DNA from: Zygnema cylindricum
Taxonomy: Eukaryota > Streptophyta > Zygnematophyceae > Zygnematales > Zygnemataceae
DNA: 61,800 bases
Reading direction: 5' to 3'
Assembly: GCA_037447655.1 (NCBI GenBank)
Contig: JBBHKE010000600.1
Span: 1-61,800 of the forward strand
The number at the start of each line of letters is the position of its first letter. The first letter of the stretch is position 1. Positions 1 through 16,800 of the stretch are shown in pieces. Both the position numbers and the translations under genes were made by a program. Under the pieces are notes generated by a model. The model did not search any database. It was not told the DNA's origin and was given only the letters and a program-made list of their open reading frames with translations.

Positions 1-152
1 TCTTTCCGTTTGGCCTGTCCAACTACATGTAAGTCGCACAGTCGAATGTGTTGGTAAAGCGAGATTTTACAATTTTGCTTAAGGTTTTTTGAGGTGAATC
101 GTTTGGCTGAAGTGGGAAGGATCCATGAGTTGCTGCAGGTTCGGTTTGACAG

Positions 153-1046
153 GTGTCAGCTTTTGGCCCTATGTTGGGGCATCTTGGGTGGCTATGTTGC
201 CGGCAACCTTCACATATGTGTACCTTGGCAGTGCTGGCCGGTAAGACTTTCATATCCGTTCACCTGCTGTATGAAGAAGACCATTACCTCGCAAAATGGC
301 AGACTAAGAGCTCGAGGGTTTCAAAGAAACGGTCTCCTGACTGATACCATGCAACATGTGTATGTTTACAGGGCCACAGTGGATGCCATTTCCAGCGATG
401 GGTCTGTGGAGCCCACTAAACTTGCACTCTATGTAGTAAGCAGTGACTTCCTAAATATATTGATATTTTCCCCAGGGCTTCCTGTCCTCGGAGTCTTGCA
501 GTTGTGCACTATATATCTTGAATGTGCTTTTTGATATGGCTGGCGGGACAGAGTATGCAAGCAACCACAGTTACGATTATCTATCAAATCACATTAGCGT
601 TTGTTATCATTGTCAAGTCCATCCATCCATTGAAGTAAATGATGCATTGTTTGATGGATTTATTTCTTTGTTCATCTTATAAGATGTTGCTCGGAAGTTA
701 ACCCTCAACCATGTTATTGTCAAAAATTGCTTAATCACAGTTTCCCTTCATTTTGGAAGATGCAAGTGGAAGTCCGTGATGTTTTGAAATTGTATTGTGC
801 ATTCTGCAAAGCTTTTGAATGTGTTAGTTATAATTTTGGACCTTTCTTTGGATTGATAAATTATTTACTTAGCATTCTGCAAAACCCTAGAATGCAGTAA
901 TCAACAGTTTGGGCCTCGATTTGCCACTTTTGCAGGTAGGAGCAGTAGCCACTTTACTTGTCACAAGGGAAGTGTCCACACGTGCCTCTCAAGCTCTAGA
1001 GCGGGCTGAACAAGAGAGAGAGAGAGAAAGTGGAGGCAATATGTAG
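153..1046 (+). CDS. TVP38/TMEM64 (VTT domain) membrane protein, 3' exons
   Basis: Three exons join in frame: 153-240, 372-435 and 936-1046, ending at TAG. Acceptors are gacag, acag and tgcag; donors are GTAAGA and GTAAGC. The second codon frame of the first exon reads SFWPYVGASW, then LPATFTYVYLGSAG, which is the signature end of the SNARE-associated/VTT (DedA-like) family. The next exon is a loop (VDAISSDGSVEP) leading into a hydrophobic stretch, and the last exon (GAVATLLVTREV) completes a membrane helix and ends with a charged ERERES tail. Family members are multi-span proteins of the ER/Golgi or plastid; which membrane applies here cannot be told. The 5' exons lie before the window. The longer unspliced reading frame over 94-534 runs through introns and is not the product. 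Family call fairly sure, paralogue unknown. Confidence 0.72.
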
Positions 1047-2444
1047 GATGCATAGCATATGCTGTGTGCTCACCTATTGGGATTATCCTTTAACTTATGT
1101 TATTTAACACTGGAATTCCGAGAACGTTCGTTGAGTGATTGATCAAGCCAATTTTCATAAGGTACATGGAGGAGTTACCTTGATATGGGCTTGTCCCAAT
1201 GAATAATTAGTGATGTTGTACAGTTCAAGCTTTGGCATGTACGATATTGTGCAGGTAGGACTTTGTGGTAATAGTGTGTATCTCTATTAGTGTAAAGGAA
1301 TTATTAAAACGGAAAAATAATCAATAATATTAGCGCAGAATGTGGCTGTAGTGTTATGAACACTATACCTATGACTTTCGGCCAAAAAAAGTCGCAACCA
1401 GATTAGTGTTATTAACACTAATAGCGGTGGGTAGTGTGTAGTGTGTAAATCCTGTCCAAAAACTGCAGCGCCATATTTTTGATCTTGGAGTTGTTGGTGA
1501 AAGCTCTTCTTTTGTTCACCTGACTTGCTTTTACCACAAATATGCTTTGCACATGAAACAAAAAATGTGAATTTTTGCCTCTATAGTTGCGTTTTTACCT
1601 ATTTTTTGCATCTTATGACTTGTGGGGTATGTTTCATTGTTTGTGAGGCAGTACCAAAAAAAATTGCTTTTTGTTTGTTTGTTTGTCTGTATTTGAACTA
1701 CAATCTATTTTTTGTCCAACATCGTTGATCCAGAAGATTCTATTCTGCTTTTGCTCGTCTTTTTGCTTAACTACCTCTGACACAGTTCCTCTCTATCCAC
1801 CCATCTTCTTTGGTTCTCGGGGACCAAAGCTTTTTTTTTTAAGGTAGACACTGCTCCAGCTTTCCTGTCTGCATCACCTCTTCAAGGTCACTTGCCGCAA
1901 ACATCGGGGTGCCACTGTAGGTTTTGTGTGGACAATCAGCATTTGATATTCGACTTTTCTACCTATTAAGATAATCATGATCAGTTTTTTTGTTTCCAGC
2001 TTTTGAGTTTGGCTGAGAGAGGTCGATCGGTTATTCTTTAGCTGCCTTTACACAGGTCCCATTCCAGTTTCAGCTGTTGAGAAAAATCCATGAAAGTCCT
2101 TCCCATTTGCCCTGTAAACAAATCTCCTAAATAGAGCTGTGTTTACGCCACCCAGCATAAAACCTACTGAGGACTTCGGTGTTAACAAGAGTTTGTACAT
2201 TTCGATTCGTGCAAACTTGTCTGGTGTAAACTTTAAAAGTTATCAAACTGGCTACATGAATGAAGCAGTAATCAGGAGATCCCAACTATCTTTATCTTAT
2301 CGAATGCTCCTTCCTCTCAATGCTTTGACCTATGAAAGTATTCCAAGTTCCCATGATTCATTTTCATAAAATTTCTTGTCCAGCAAGAATTTTGTTGGTG
2401 CCATAAACTGACGATTCAGAGTGTCACACCCACAAGAAAATTAC
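1047..2444. other. Intergenic/3' flank, no gene recognised
   Basis: The first few hundred bases are probably 3' UTR of the VTT gene. Two short perfect palindromes with related arms, TAGTGTTATGAACACTA at 1349-1365 and TTAGTGTTATTAACACTAA at 1403-1421, look like worn ends of a small inverted-repeat element followed by TAGTGTGTAGTGTG. Nothing else is interpretable; short open frames are AT-rich and unconvincing. Confidence 0.5.
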
Positions 2445-2649
2445 TAGTGTTGGGTATCGGGTAAATTCATATCGCGATAACCTCGATATTCGATATATCG
2501 AATATCGATCGAGCGGGATCCTCGATATATCGTACCGAAACCAACATAAATCATCGCGATATACATCGCGATATATAGCATTTTTAAAATTTTATTTTTT
2601 TATATTTTTATATAATATGTTATTTTAGCGAAAAAGTCAAATTATCTAA

Positions 2650-3378
2650 GGGTGAAGTTCCATCAAGCGAAAAGTGGCGTTTCTAACAGAAATCCGCGAC
2701 TCTCCGTACCAGATCGTACCGCCTATTTTGTTTTTATATGAAAACCAGCATTACAGAGAATCTTGCCGATACTCTCCGGAGGTCTTGGAGGTAACACTGG
2801 CCGTCGGATGTTCATCTCCGATGAGTTCGCTTCAATTTTCTCTGTTAGACTCAACCCACCTCGACGAGGTGGGTTGGCATACACAGAAAAAAAAAATTTG
2901 TGACACGGTGGACAATTAAGCTACGTGTCATGATGGAAAACCAACGAAAAATCTTAATATTTCCACATGACACGCGGTTTCCAAAATATAAACGAAACTA
3001 AAAACGAAATTTCGTAACATTCCTTCGTCACGCTATTTTCGGTAACTTTTGTTCATCACACTATTTCTGTCAAAGGACTTTCGTTATGTTCGAAAACTGA
3101 AACCCTAAAAAATGAGCTGGCGTCGTCTGCAAAATGTATAAAAGTTTTGTCGTATGGTCACGTCGTACGCAGGTACATGGTACGTAAGTCAAGATTTGAA
3201 GTTTAGTTTGTCGGTGCTTAAAATTTGAAAGATATTCAATATCGGATCGTAGCTTGCGTGGCGACAGTCAATTTATACAACGTGGCTTACAGACTCTACG
3301 TGATGGAACTTCGACTCAATCGACCCGGTCTGTAGAGTTGGCCGTACAATTACAGAAGCGTATGATGGAACTTCACCC
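2650..3378. mobile_element. Harbinger-like MITE H0, nested in hAT element
   Basis: Perfect 16-bp inverted termini GGGTGAAGTTCCATCA, with TAA before and AAA after (3-bp target site, one mismatch). It shares its left end with the MITEs at 54591-55279 and 55283-56017. The internal palindrome at 2852-2876 has 12-bp perfect arms around a central A (CAACCCACCTCG / CGAGGTGGGTTG), centred 214 bp from the left end. No coding capacity. Confidence 0.82.
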
Positions 3379-3499
3379 AAATACGCCACGTACGCCGTGA
3401 TTTTCGTTCCGTGACTTAAATGTAGACGCCGCAAAATGTAACCGACAAAAAAGTACATTCTGAAATTGTAATGATTAATTATTTGGGGTATGGCTGCAC

Positions 3500-3720
3500 G
3501 AGGAGGTCTCTGTAATAGTACGGACAGCAAAATTTACGTTTAACAGAGGCCTCGGGTACATCGCGTATCTTTTGTCAAAAAGTTTTACATACGTGTTCTG
3601 ATATGAGTGGTTCCACGTAAGCTGATTACCAAATCTCAAAAATATCTGGAAACCGACCTTTTTCGTCTGGAAAATCGTACCTGCGTATGACGTACGTGTA
3701 CTTCACAAGTGTACCTCGTC
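3500..3720. repeat. Dispersed repeat, second copy at 40256-40470
   Basis: The stretch starting GGAGGTCTCTGTAATAGTAC and running through the AGAGGCCTCG motif to the ACGTGTACTT motif recurs with moderate divergence at 40256-40470. GAGGTCTCTGT and ACAGAGGCCTC form an imperfect inverted pair, so this may be one end of a further small element. Function unknown. Confidence 0.55.
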
Positions 3721-4003
3721 AATGTACCTCAGAGATTTCCTTCACTCTGCTGACTTTCAGGAAAAACCGTATTTCTTTCCGGCAAAGATTTTACAGTCAC
3801 TTTGTCCGAAGTCGAGAGACAATGAAAACCTGTGGAATTTTTTTTTTTTTTTTTTTTTTTTTTTGCTTCGATATATTGACGATATGATATATTGGCGATA
3901 TATTGGAGATATATCGCGATAATTTGAAACTCGATATATCGAAGCGATATATCTATTATCGGGTACCTGAATATCGGCAAATGGTCCTCGATACCCCACA
4001 CTA

Positions 4004-5021
4004 AAAATTACATTGCTGGTAGAAAAAAACTGATCATGTTTTGCATCAGCATGTTCCTTTTGGGAGAAAGAAAAGCAATCCACTTTCTAAAATGCCTAAT
4101 AGATCTTGGACTAAAGAATACTTTGAATAACTCATACTAATGCATTCTTCAGACCATTGCCTGACCCAAAAAAAAAGACAATCACACATAACAGCAGTTT
4201 CCCATGGGTTACTTCACATCAAGTGGATATCTAAAAACTTTAACTCTTCCCACCTGAGTATTGAAGCAAAACATGCAAAAGATGATGAATTTAACTCAAT
4301 TGTACAGGAAGTATAACAACAACAATTATTGGTTTAAGTTTTGCATCCTCACAAAAGCTCCAAAGAATAAAGACATCATGACAATTGCAAACAACATTCC
4401 AACCAAAATCTAGAAATAAGAAAACAATTCCACTCAAATAAGAAAAGCAGAAGCTACTAAATGTTGTGAGTCGGGGACATCTGCAACTAAATGAATGTCG
4501 ACATAGTCAACAAAATGGCTTGAAAACATCTTCCACCAATTTCCAAGGTACCAGAGAGCTCGCCTATTGATTTTGCGAGGATATCGTTTCCTCGAATATA
4601 CTAAACTTAAACCTAAACTATCCCTACATTTTAATCTGACTATATCACTATACAGTTTTAGTACAGTTGATAGAGGCCAACATTTTCTACAACGACAAGA
4701 TTTCCACTTGCTGAAGGCCGAGGGAACAACCTCATGAGTTGTACCACCGAGTCATTTTTCCTCTCCAGTGCCTTTATCAGACATATCTCTCTCTTACCAC
4801 TATGGTCAAATCTTAGGCGGTGTGCGAAAACAAGAAAACACCAACTCTTATCTAAAGAACAAAAACTAATCCGTATAAGACTTGCTCTATAGCTTGTGAT
4901 AGAAACACAACCTTCTCAAGACCTAACATAGTAGAACTTTCGCACATCCAGCCTCCATTCGTCGCAAAAAAATCTTGCGAGAAGCCTTCAGAAAGATAGC
5001 TTCCAAACTTTTTCATAAGTA
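4004..5021. other. 3' flank of the minus-strand gene, nothing recognised
   Basis: AT-rich DNA between the hAT element and the stop codon of the gene at 5022-9494. It probably holds that gene's 3' UTR, but no clear polyadenylation signal could be singled out. Confidence 0.4.
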
Positions 5022-9494
<4,473 letters not shown>

Positions 9495-11400
9495 AGAAAG
9501 GTCTCCTGTAGCCCGGAGGCTTCACAAGTAAGAAATAGAGAGAAGCCTGAGTGAAAGCTGAAGAAATGAAGTGGAGCTGCAATCCGTACACAGTTCTGTA
9601 GATTTTCATACGAAATTTTAGATGTACGGTTTAAAAACTTGGGACATCTTGTCACGCAGAATCTTGGGACTTTGGGTAGGCCGTACGTCAGCGGAGTAAC
9701 GTCAACAATTTCGAGTTTGGAAAGGATTGACAACGGGCAGGGGATAAAATTTTGAAATATTCTGTTTCTCAGGGAGATTTTGGCTCGCGTACTTGTCCTC
9801 TTTATTTTAACATCTCTTTTTTATATGAGAAAATTCATTGCATAACGTGAATTAACACGAACTTAAGCTTTATTTTATTTAGTGCCCATATACAACTATT
9901 TTTTTTCTTAATATATTGGGTAAATTCTAGAGTTGCGTACCTTAATATACTTGCTTACTTAAGGCGTACCAAGGAGGGTGCAAATACTTGTTTGCTAAAG
10001 TGATTCTTTATTTAATTGTGATAAATCATATTTCATGGTACAACCCCTAATAATTTTCAGCAATGTAATTAACATTCTTGACATAGAATGCAGTTTAGTG
10101 GATGGTATTATTTTTTTAGTTTGTGTTTGAATGACATTGACAAACCTGGTTATGTTTTGCCATGAATACAAAATAGACAGCAATAAAATTTTGGCAGCTG
10201 AATATAACCAAATTTGCTATGTTGCAACTATCGCCCCACACTCATGGTGGCTCTAAACAAGTCTAAACATCTCATCAAATTTCAAAATTTAAATAAACAA
10301 AAACATATCCCAAAATCCAACTAATCAATGCTTTGTCGTCATTCATTTAATGGTATAAAAAAAAACGCGTTGTATTGGCCAACCTTTTCCGTCTAATATA
10401 ATGCATTACAACTCCCGTCGTTATTGGTGTTAAACAATCTTTAAAGGAGTTTTTTTCTATCCATACAGATTTTTCGGATTTCAAATGTGACGACCATCAC
10501 CTTTTCGATTGATTGCCTCAAAAGAAATAGAAATTGAATTGGATTTCTTAAATTACTCAAAAACGGTTTAAAACTAATAACGACATCTAATGTAATTCAT
10601 TCGCTATGTGTATTACATGAAAACGGAAAAATACACATTTGTAAGTGGTAATTCAAATATTGAAACTTCTCATAGCTGAACTTGTACCAAGGTATTACAT
10701 ATTGAAGCACAATCACGGTAAAAAAAAGGTCGATAACACATGAATATATATTTTTAGAAAATTAGTTTATTGGTGTTTGTCATTAAGATTATCAACATCC
10801 GAGGCGTTGTATAATAATTTTGTGTGATTTTGGGCCAAAGCATCGGTTATGAAAAACTCTATATAACCGAGCATTTTTCATGCTCCACTAGATTCAATGT
10901 TGTTTATAAGCATGTTCAATCGTCGATCATTATTTTTGCATTTATCCAATATCGTTAGGCGAACATTGCATGATTGTTGGTGAACAATGTTCACATTTGA
11001 GATAAGCATAAATATCCCCGCTATACTTTTTTCTCGAAGTGATATGTTTCACTTGTAGTCATATTAAGAAATAGTATGTGTCGACAAAAAGGATATTTTA
11101 AATTATGAACTTTGTATGTTGCATAAACAAGAAATACAAGAAAATATATGGATAAGGTATGGCTGACTTTGGAAACATTGCGTTAATGAATATCATTTTT
11201 ACATTCGGCTTATCTGGTTGAATTCCAATACAAAACGTCATATTTTTGCATGCATAATTTTATGATAATTTTTTTTTTACTGTTGTCTTTTAATAAGATT
11301 TTTTTTTTTGACCAAATGCCCTACAAAACATTTTTTTTTCATTTGATTTTTCTTGCTCGGGAGGAGAAATGCGGTCAGCCTCTTAAAATACTCTAGAACA
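9495..11400. other. Upstream region, no gene recognised
   Basis: This holds the presumed 5' UTR/promoter of the minus-strand gene (start 9494), then AT-rich DNA with no splice-bounded coding signal on either strand. Confidence 0.4.
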
Positions 11401-11414
11401 CGTCCTACGCTTTA

Positions 11415-11651
11415 TTGTCGGGTCAAAGAGGTACCATAAAAATATCTCAGGCACGTCGGTGGTCCGTGCCGGTTCCCAAAAAGGTCCTACAAATATCTAA
11501 AAAAGGAGGTTTCGACGTGGCTATAGTGGAGTGGTTCATGAATTTAGTTGAGGCGATCTTTTATTGGCTCGTCATTGGGGAAAGTCCCGCAGAGCCGTAC
11601 AAAATATGCAGGAAGCTCCGAGATATTTTTAAAAGCGAAAGGTGCGCGTGA
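11415..11651 (+). CDS. Unrecognised 78-codon open frame
   Basis: An ATG-to-TGA frame with fairly balanced composition (contains FDVAIVEWFMNLVEA). No family is recognised, no splice context stands out, and it lies in TE-rich DNA. It could be chance or a remnant. Confidence 0.15.
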   Translation: MSGQRGTIKISQARRWSVPVPKKVLQISKKGGFDVAIVEWFMNLVEAIFYWLVIGESPAEPYKICRKLRDIFKSERCA

Positions 11652-13003
11652 TCACAACAGATTCGTAAGGAATCGTAAGATCTTTTTCTAACCTGTCGTA
11701 ACAAGTGGAAATGCTACGAACGAGCCACGTCATAGAATCACTCAGATTCCAGACTTTTAGGAGAGACGTGGCAGGCCAGGTTGCTATTGGATGTCGTATC
11801 CGCGCCGGAATACCCAGTCATCCCCCCTATTGTTAAAATTTCGTCCTGATTCGTTTCATCCGTGGAACTCCCGCCGTACCACGTGTTCTAACCTCACTCG
11901 AAAACGGCCGCGGGCTCGCAATAACGCTCATGCAAGATCTGATTCTTTATTTATCTTAAGTGCAGAAAACGGAGAAAGCGCCACGTACCTGAGGTTTTTA
12001 TAGAATCTGGAAGATATCGTCGTGTAACCCAATGAACAAGGTCGTTTCCTTCATATCATCGGTGCGGGCTGCAAGTTACAGAAATAAAAAAAGTTAAAAA
12101 ATCCTGCAGGGACTTTCGCGTAGCCGGATATTCAAACTGGCAGATTATTAGTAACCGCACCCTGTCTGCATAGAAAATTATACCCGCTGTCCCATCGAGC
12201 GTAGAAAAGGCGGAGCGAATCAGGGAACCAGGGACTTTTGAACGGTTCAAAATCATTTCTGTTTTTAGGGTTTGTCCTGTCCAAGTAGGTCTGAAACCGT
12301 AACGATTTTCCAAAAGCAGAAGTGACCACCGCAAAATGCCAAATGTATAGTACAGTAAGTACAACACAGTACAGTAAAATACAGTACAGTACTGTACAGT
12401 ATTACAGTGAGAGAGTTCGTCCACGCTAGATATTTTTGCTTTGTCATTTTCTAAGGGTAGGCCGGTAGGGCAGACCGCCAGAGCAATCTGTTTTATTGTC
12501 GTATTCATAAGGACAAAAAGTACAATGTGTACGTTTTGTCATTACTTCAAAGAACTATACACGTACCAAATATCAACAATGTTAGCTTCCTTCTTGCTAC
12601 CTTGACAGAAATTCCCAAATGTAAAAAAAAATCTAATGCTGACGTCAGAGTCTATAGCCGACATTTTTAGAATCCCCACACGGTCAATTCCTACTGGTGG
12701 AATCCCCCAATTGCCAGACTACCGTACTGTACCTTGGACTTAGTAGCCCGGTAACGTCTACCCTGCCGAGAATTTTTTCACCTTTACATGGGTGCATAGT
12801 TCCCTACCTGCGAGCCAGTCAGCTAACTTTTTGGATCAGGACAAATTATGCTCTGTTCACACGAATCCTTCTGCTGTCTCCTTTCCCGCGGTTTCTGTGA
12901 TATTTATTATGGGCGGGCAGTTTCAGATTCTGTCACCGGATACGGAGATAGACTCGTAGAAGAGATACTGCGGTATAGTACAGTACAGTAAGGTACAGTA
13001 CAG
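11652..13003. other. Gene-poor DNA with CAGTA/GTACAGTAC short repeats
   Basis: CAGTA-type pentamer repeats cluster at about 12350-12405 and 12975-13007 and recur at 15700-15750. They border or adjoin mariner-like MITEs, whose TA target sites lie in them. No gene supported. Confidence 0.5.
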
Positions 13004-13005
13004 TA

Positions 13006-13622
13006 CACCGCGAATCGTAATTAGAGTAAATTACTCTAATTCGGTCGCTCGAAATTTCGAGTCTATCACATCAAATAGAGTAATCGATTCTAATTTTTTT
13101 ATTATTCTAATTTAGGTGAGGTTTAATTAGGGAAAAAATTTCTAATATAGGTTGTTTTTAAATAGTGTGGAGTACGGACGACGCTGACCGTGCAAATTTG
13201 TACTTTTATAAGTAAAAAGGTACAAATAATAATTTAATAGAATCGCGCTCGCACGTGAAATCGCACTAAACAAAAAAATCAATCACATCGAAAAAAATCC
13301 GTTCGCATAATTCTCGTCCGTCGACAGCATCGTCGTCAGTGTGAACATTAACTGACATTCAATGCGACAAATATTATTAGCGTCATAATGACGTCAATAC
13401 TATACCGGACTGACACATTTTGTACGTCTACGTAATTTAGTGTTCATAATTATCGCGCAAATAATTGTCGCCGACATAACCCAATATAGAATAACTAAAT
13501 AAATTAGAGTAAACTTCATACTTGAAAAAGCTCTATCACATAAATTAGCGTCAATTACTCTAATTGTTTTTTTGGGTTTTTTTACTCTAATTTTTTCATT
13601 ACTCTAATTACGATTCGCGGTG
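13006..13622. mobile_element. Mariner-like MITE M1 (long class)
   Basis: The termini CACCGCGAATCGTAATTAGA and their inverted copy are flanked by TA on both sides (13004-13005, 13623-13624), as for Tc1/mariner-type elements. It is 617 bp with no transposase. The interior matches the element at 50956-51635 in opposite orientation. Confidence 0.85.
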
Positions 13623-13624
13623 TA

Positions 13625-14662
13625 CTGTACTTTCAGACGTCCCTTCCATTTTCAGAGATGCGCTGTATTAAGCAGAATGGCGCGTACCAGTTCTAAAATG
13701 CGGTATTTAATTTATTTTATTAAGCTGGGAGCCTGGGATCTATTTTCGACCTTTTTTTGCCATTTACGCCTCTTTCTACCCTGTGGCACGAAAGTTTTTG
13801 AGTGCCGCACACGCAAAAGTACAAGAGGCGTAAATTTAAACTGGACAGTAACAGAATGTCGGTGCCGGTTACTATATGAGCTGTTTTCCGGTCTGGCTGA
13901 CCGTTATAAATTCGTACGTGTGACAGCCGTGCTGGAACATCCAGCGTCCGATACAAACACGTGGCATCTAACGGAGACATGTTTCGTTTTGCGCTGAGAT
14001 TTTCCATATTGACAAAAAAGTTCATTGAAACCTTTGAGGTTTTGTCTTTCCGCACGATAACTCTATCGGCGTACGAAAACCGTCAGATTTCATTGTACGG
14101 TTTTGAAGTTTACGCCTTTTGTACTTCTGCCTACGAAACACGCAAAAACGTGTACGATTAGGTCCATTAGGGGACAAATAGGCGAAAATAGCAAAAAAAG
14201 AAAGGCGAAAAGAGCACCCACCTTCACTAAAATTACACTAAAGTACGAAATGTACGAAACTACTCAGATCCTGTGTATAGTACGAAGTGCAAAGACTGAC
14301 CTAAATGCTGACTCCAAACCTACCATTATGGCGTCAATACTAATGCCAGGCAGACTTGGCTTTCTAATAAGACAATGCCAATGACGATTTTACTATTGCG
14401 GGTGAGTTTCCATCAGAGGAAAAGAGAGGTTGTTTACAGAATTATGTACTTTTAGTCTTTTACGTACTATTTCGTACTATTTTAAAACAATATTCCATAG
14501 GATCCGACCAAGATCCTCCAAGACTCGGGCCGCGAGCATTGACCGTTCGATTGGATCCTCATCCGCGAATAACATATTGCTCCATCCGGCTCGGCAAGGT
14601 ACAGGTAAGAAACGCGTAAATTGCAACACGTGGATAATGTAAATTCGTGCGACGATGGACTA
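13625..14662. other. Interspersed sequence with unrecognised open frames
   Basis: Several open frames of 60-125 codons overlap on both strands. None shows a recognisable domain or splice-bounded structure. Frequent GTACGG/CGTACG words resemble those in the dispersed repeats at 26.2-27.5 kb and 41 kb, so this is probably old TE sequence. Confidence 0.35.
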
Positions 14663-14875
14663 CACCGCCAATCGTTATTAGCGTTGTGTACGCTAATTCC
14701 GTCCCGTTTTTTTTTTTAATTCTCAAATAGAGTTATCCACACTATTTAAAAAAAACCTGATTCCTAATTAGAATAGAAGATTTCTTCGAAAATTTCCAAA
14801 TTCCCAATTAGCGTAAACCACGCTAATTATTCGTATACTCTAAAAAAACTTACACGCTAATAACGATTGGCGGTG
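14663..14875. mobile_element. Mariner-like MITE M2 (short class)
   Basis: Inverted termini CACCGCCAATCGTTATTAGC with TA at 14661-14662 and 14876-14877; 213 bp. Closely related to 18236-18449 and 28956-29172, with a shared AAATTTCC/CTAATTAG-rich interior. Confidence 0.85.
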
Positions 14876-14877
14876 TA

Positions 14878-15930
14878 CTTACCTGTACCACCAAAAGTTT
14901 CACACGTCGCAAAGGCTACGTGCATTCTGAGTTCTGACAAGGTGGAGGCGAATCTACTAAAATCCAACGGAAAGTTTTCTCCGGAAAATATCCCCGTCAC
15001 CGTGTCACGCTTCTTTTGTCTTCCCTTCAACTTGGTGGTTTCCCGCCGCTTCGTAGTTTTCGTTAGGAAAAGACGAGGGCAAAAAATGCGGCGGTTAAAA
15101 ACGACAAAGCGTCTGCGAAAAAAAGGGAGCTTCAGTGTTATAATGACATGGTACGCCCAATTCGTACATGTTTAAAGTACGAATGTACAAGCTCTACATT
15201 GAAATTGGTCGGTTTGTGAAATCTTAAACAATTTTCATTCTATTATCTTTAACTTTCTTGATACCACTCAAATCAGAACACGTATACAAACACTACGAGG
15301 TGACAGCCATTAATGTTGTCCGTACAATTACAGGAACCTCCTTGATGGAACCCCCGACCGGATCTTTGATCACTGTAAATCTTATGCTGAAAAGGCAATC
15401 TTTTTAAAAGCGCTCATTCGTCAATAGCTTCGATTATCTTTTGTTTTAGCCCCCCTATTTCAACCCAAAATGTTCACAAATATCGGCAAAATCCGCCACT
15501 CGGCTGTACTTTTTTCTTGTTGGATTCTTATTTCTGATTCTGTTGCGACACATTTCGACCACATATTTAAATTCTGCAAAAGTAAAAAACCGTTTTATGG
15601 GAATAAAATACAAACTAACTCTTATTTTACTTATTGTAGTTTAGTGCATGTGAGACTTTTTATTGTGCCGCATTTTATAAACTAATACCATGGTGCGAAC
15701 CATAGTACAGTACAGTATAGTACATTACCGTACTGTACTTTACCGTACCCTAAATATAGCTGAAACGTACGAAATCAAAGGTACCAAACATTGCGTTTAG
15801 TACAGTACTTTAGTCTTTAACCGTACGATATTTCCGGACGGTCCAAAAATTTTCCCGCGCATTTTGAAAACGAATCAGCGTCCTCCTTTTTGTACTTCGC
15901 CTTGAACCCTTTTTACTTTTTAGACTCCTA
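14878..15930. other. Unassigned DNA
   Basis: A 102-codon plus-strand frame (14867-15175) begins inside the MITE end, so its start is not credible. A GTACAGTAC cluster lies at 15700-15750. No gene supported. Confidence 0.3.
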
Positions 15931-15943
15931 AGAAACTCTAAAA

Positions 15944-16260
15944 ACCCTGAAAAACCCTAAAAAACGGAGACCGGAGGCGATCTACGTCACTGCGCTTCCT
16001 TGTCCACAGCGGCGGTGAACCCGCACGTGTGGTGTGAATAGGGCGAGGAAGAAAGAGAAAGGAATAGAACTGCTTGAGTTCGAGGAGGGGAGAGAGGGAG
16101 GAAAGGAGAGCGGGAAAGAAGTAGTGTATCACCGGATTTTTTCGGTGTTTTAAAGGGTTTTTTAGGGTTTTTAGGGGTACGGGATGTAAACCAGGTTAAG
16201 GGAGGAAAATGTTTGTTTTAGGGTTTTTTTTGAGAGTTTTTAGGGTTTGTTCCTGGTCAC
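15944..16260. promoter_or_regulatory. Telo-box-like AAACCCT/TTTAGGG motifs flanking a purine-rich core
   Basis: AAAACCCT words at 15944-15965 and GGGTTTTTTAGGGTTTTT words at 16150-16260 face each other across about 180 bp. In plants single telo-boxes (AAACCCTAA) are promoter elements of many growth genes. The motifs are too irregular for a telomere tract. Whether any promoter is here is unknown. Confidence 0.3.
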
Positions 16261-16449
16261 CTTGTAGGGTTTTTTCAAGGCTTTTAGAGAAAATTTCTAT
16301 GGATTCTCATGAAATAAAGGTGAATTTAGAGTTTTTGGCATTAGTTCCTCGGCGCTTTGTGACAGAATCGCTCATACGTGTGAGAAGGAGGCTGATTGGC
16401 TGTAGAACGGCAGGGAGGAGCTCAGAGAAAACAGTTACATTGAGGTGGG

Positions 16450-16665
16450 AACGTCTCTCTCTTTCTCCCCCTCTCTCTTCACCTCCTCCTCACCCTCCCA
16501 CTCTCCCTCTCCCTCCCCCCTCCTTCCCCCTCCCCCTTCCCCTCCCCCTCCACTTCCCCCCCCTCCCCCCCACTCCCCTTTTTCCATTTTCGCCCTTATC
16601 CTTCATCTTCTTTCTTCCCCTTGTCTTATCCGCTCTCTTTCTCTCTCTCTCTCCCCTCTGATTGC
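16450..16665. repeat. CCCTCTCC pyrimidine tract
   Basis: A low-complexity polypyrimidine stretch on the plus strand. The open frames across it (to 16714) are simple-sequence translations. Confidence 0.85.
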
Positions 16666-16750
16666 CGTTTTTAGAACTAAAAAAAAAGCTGAAAAAAACT
16701 TCAAAAAAGCTTAAAGTAACTTGAAAACCCTTTAGAAAACGTTACAACAC

Positions 16751-16781
<31 letters not shown>

Positions 16782-16790
16782 ACTTTAAAG

Positions 16791-16800
16791 NNNNNNNNNN
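16791..16800. other. Assembly gap (10 N)
   Basis: Ten N follow an (AT)n microsatellite at about 16763-16780, so the assembly broke at simple sequence. True gap size unknown. Missing 3' exons of the LRR gene could lie here or in the DNA to the left. Confidence 0.98.

Larger units (their letters stand above)
2445..4003. mobile_element. hAT-type nonautonomous element with nested MITE
   Basis: Terminal inverted repeats TAGTGTTGGGTATCGGG (left) and a CGATACCCCACACTA right end are flanked by a perfect 8-bp target duplication AAAATTAC at 2437-2444 and 4004-4011, diagnostic of hAT transposition. Sub-terminal DNA is packed with TATCGATA/ATCGCGAT motifs. No transposase is encoded. The interior is composite: a Harbinger-like MITE sits at 2650-3378, and a block at about 3500-3720 recurs at 40256-40470. 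The compact relative at 30360-31176 shares both ends and the DNA flanking the nested MITE. Confidence 0.9.

Noticed and set aside
94-534. Single 146-codon plus-strand frame
   Set aside because: It reads through introns. The VTT-domain signature appears only in a different frame after splicing at 153-240.
3687-4083. Overlapping open frames on both strands
   Set aside because: They span a poly-T run and the hAT terminal region; no coding character.
15944-16260. Interstitial telomere
   Set aside because: Motifs are irregular and few; not a tandem tract.
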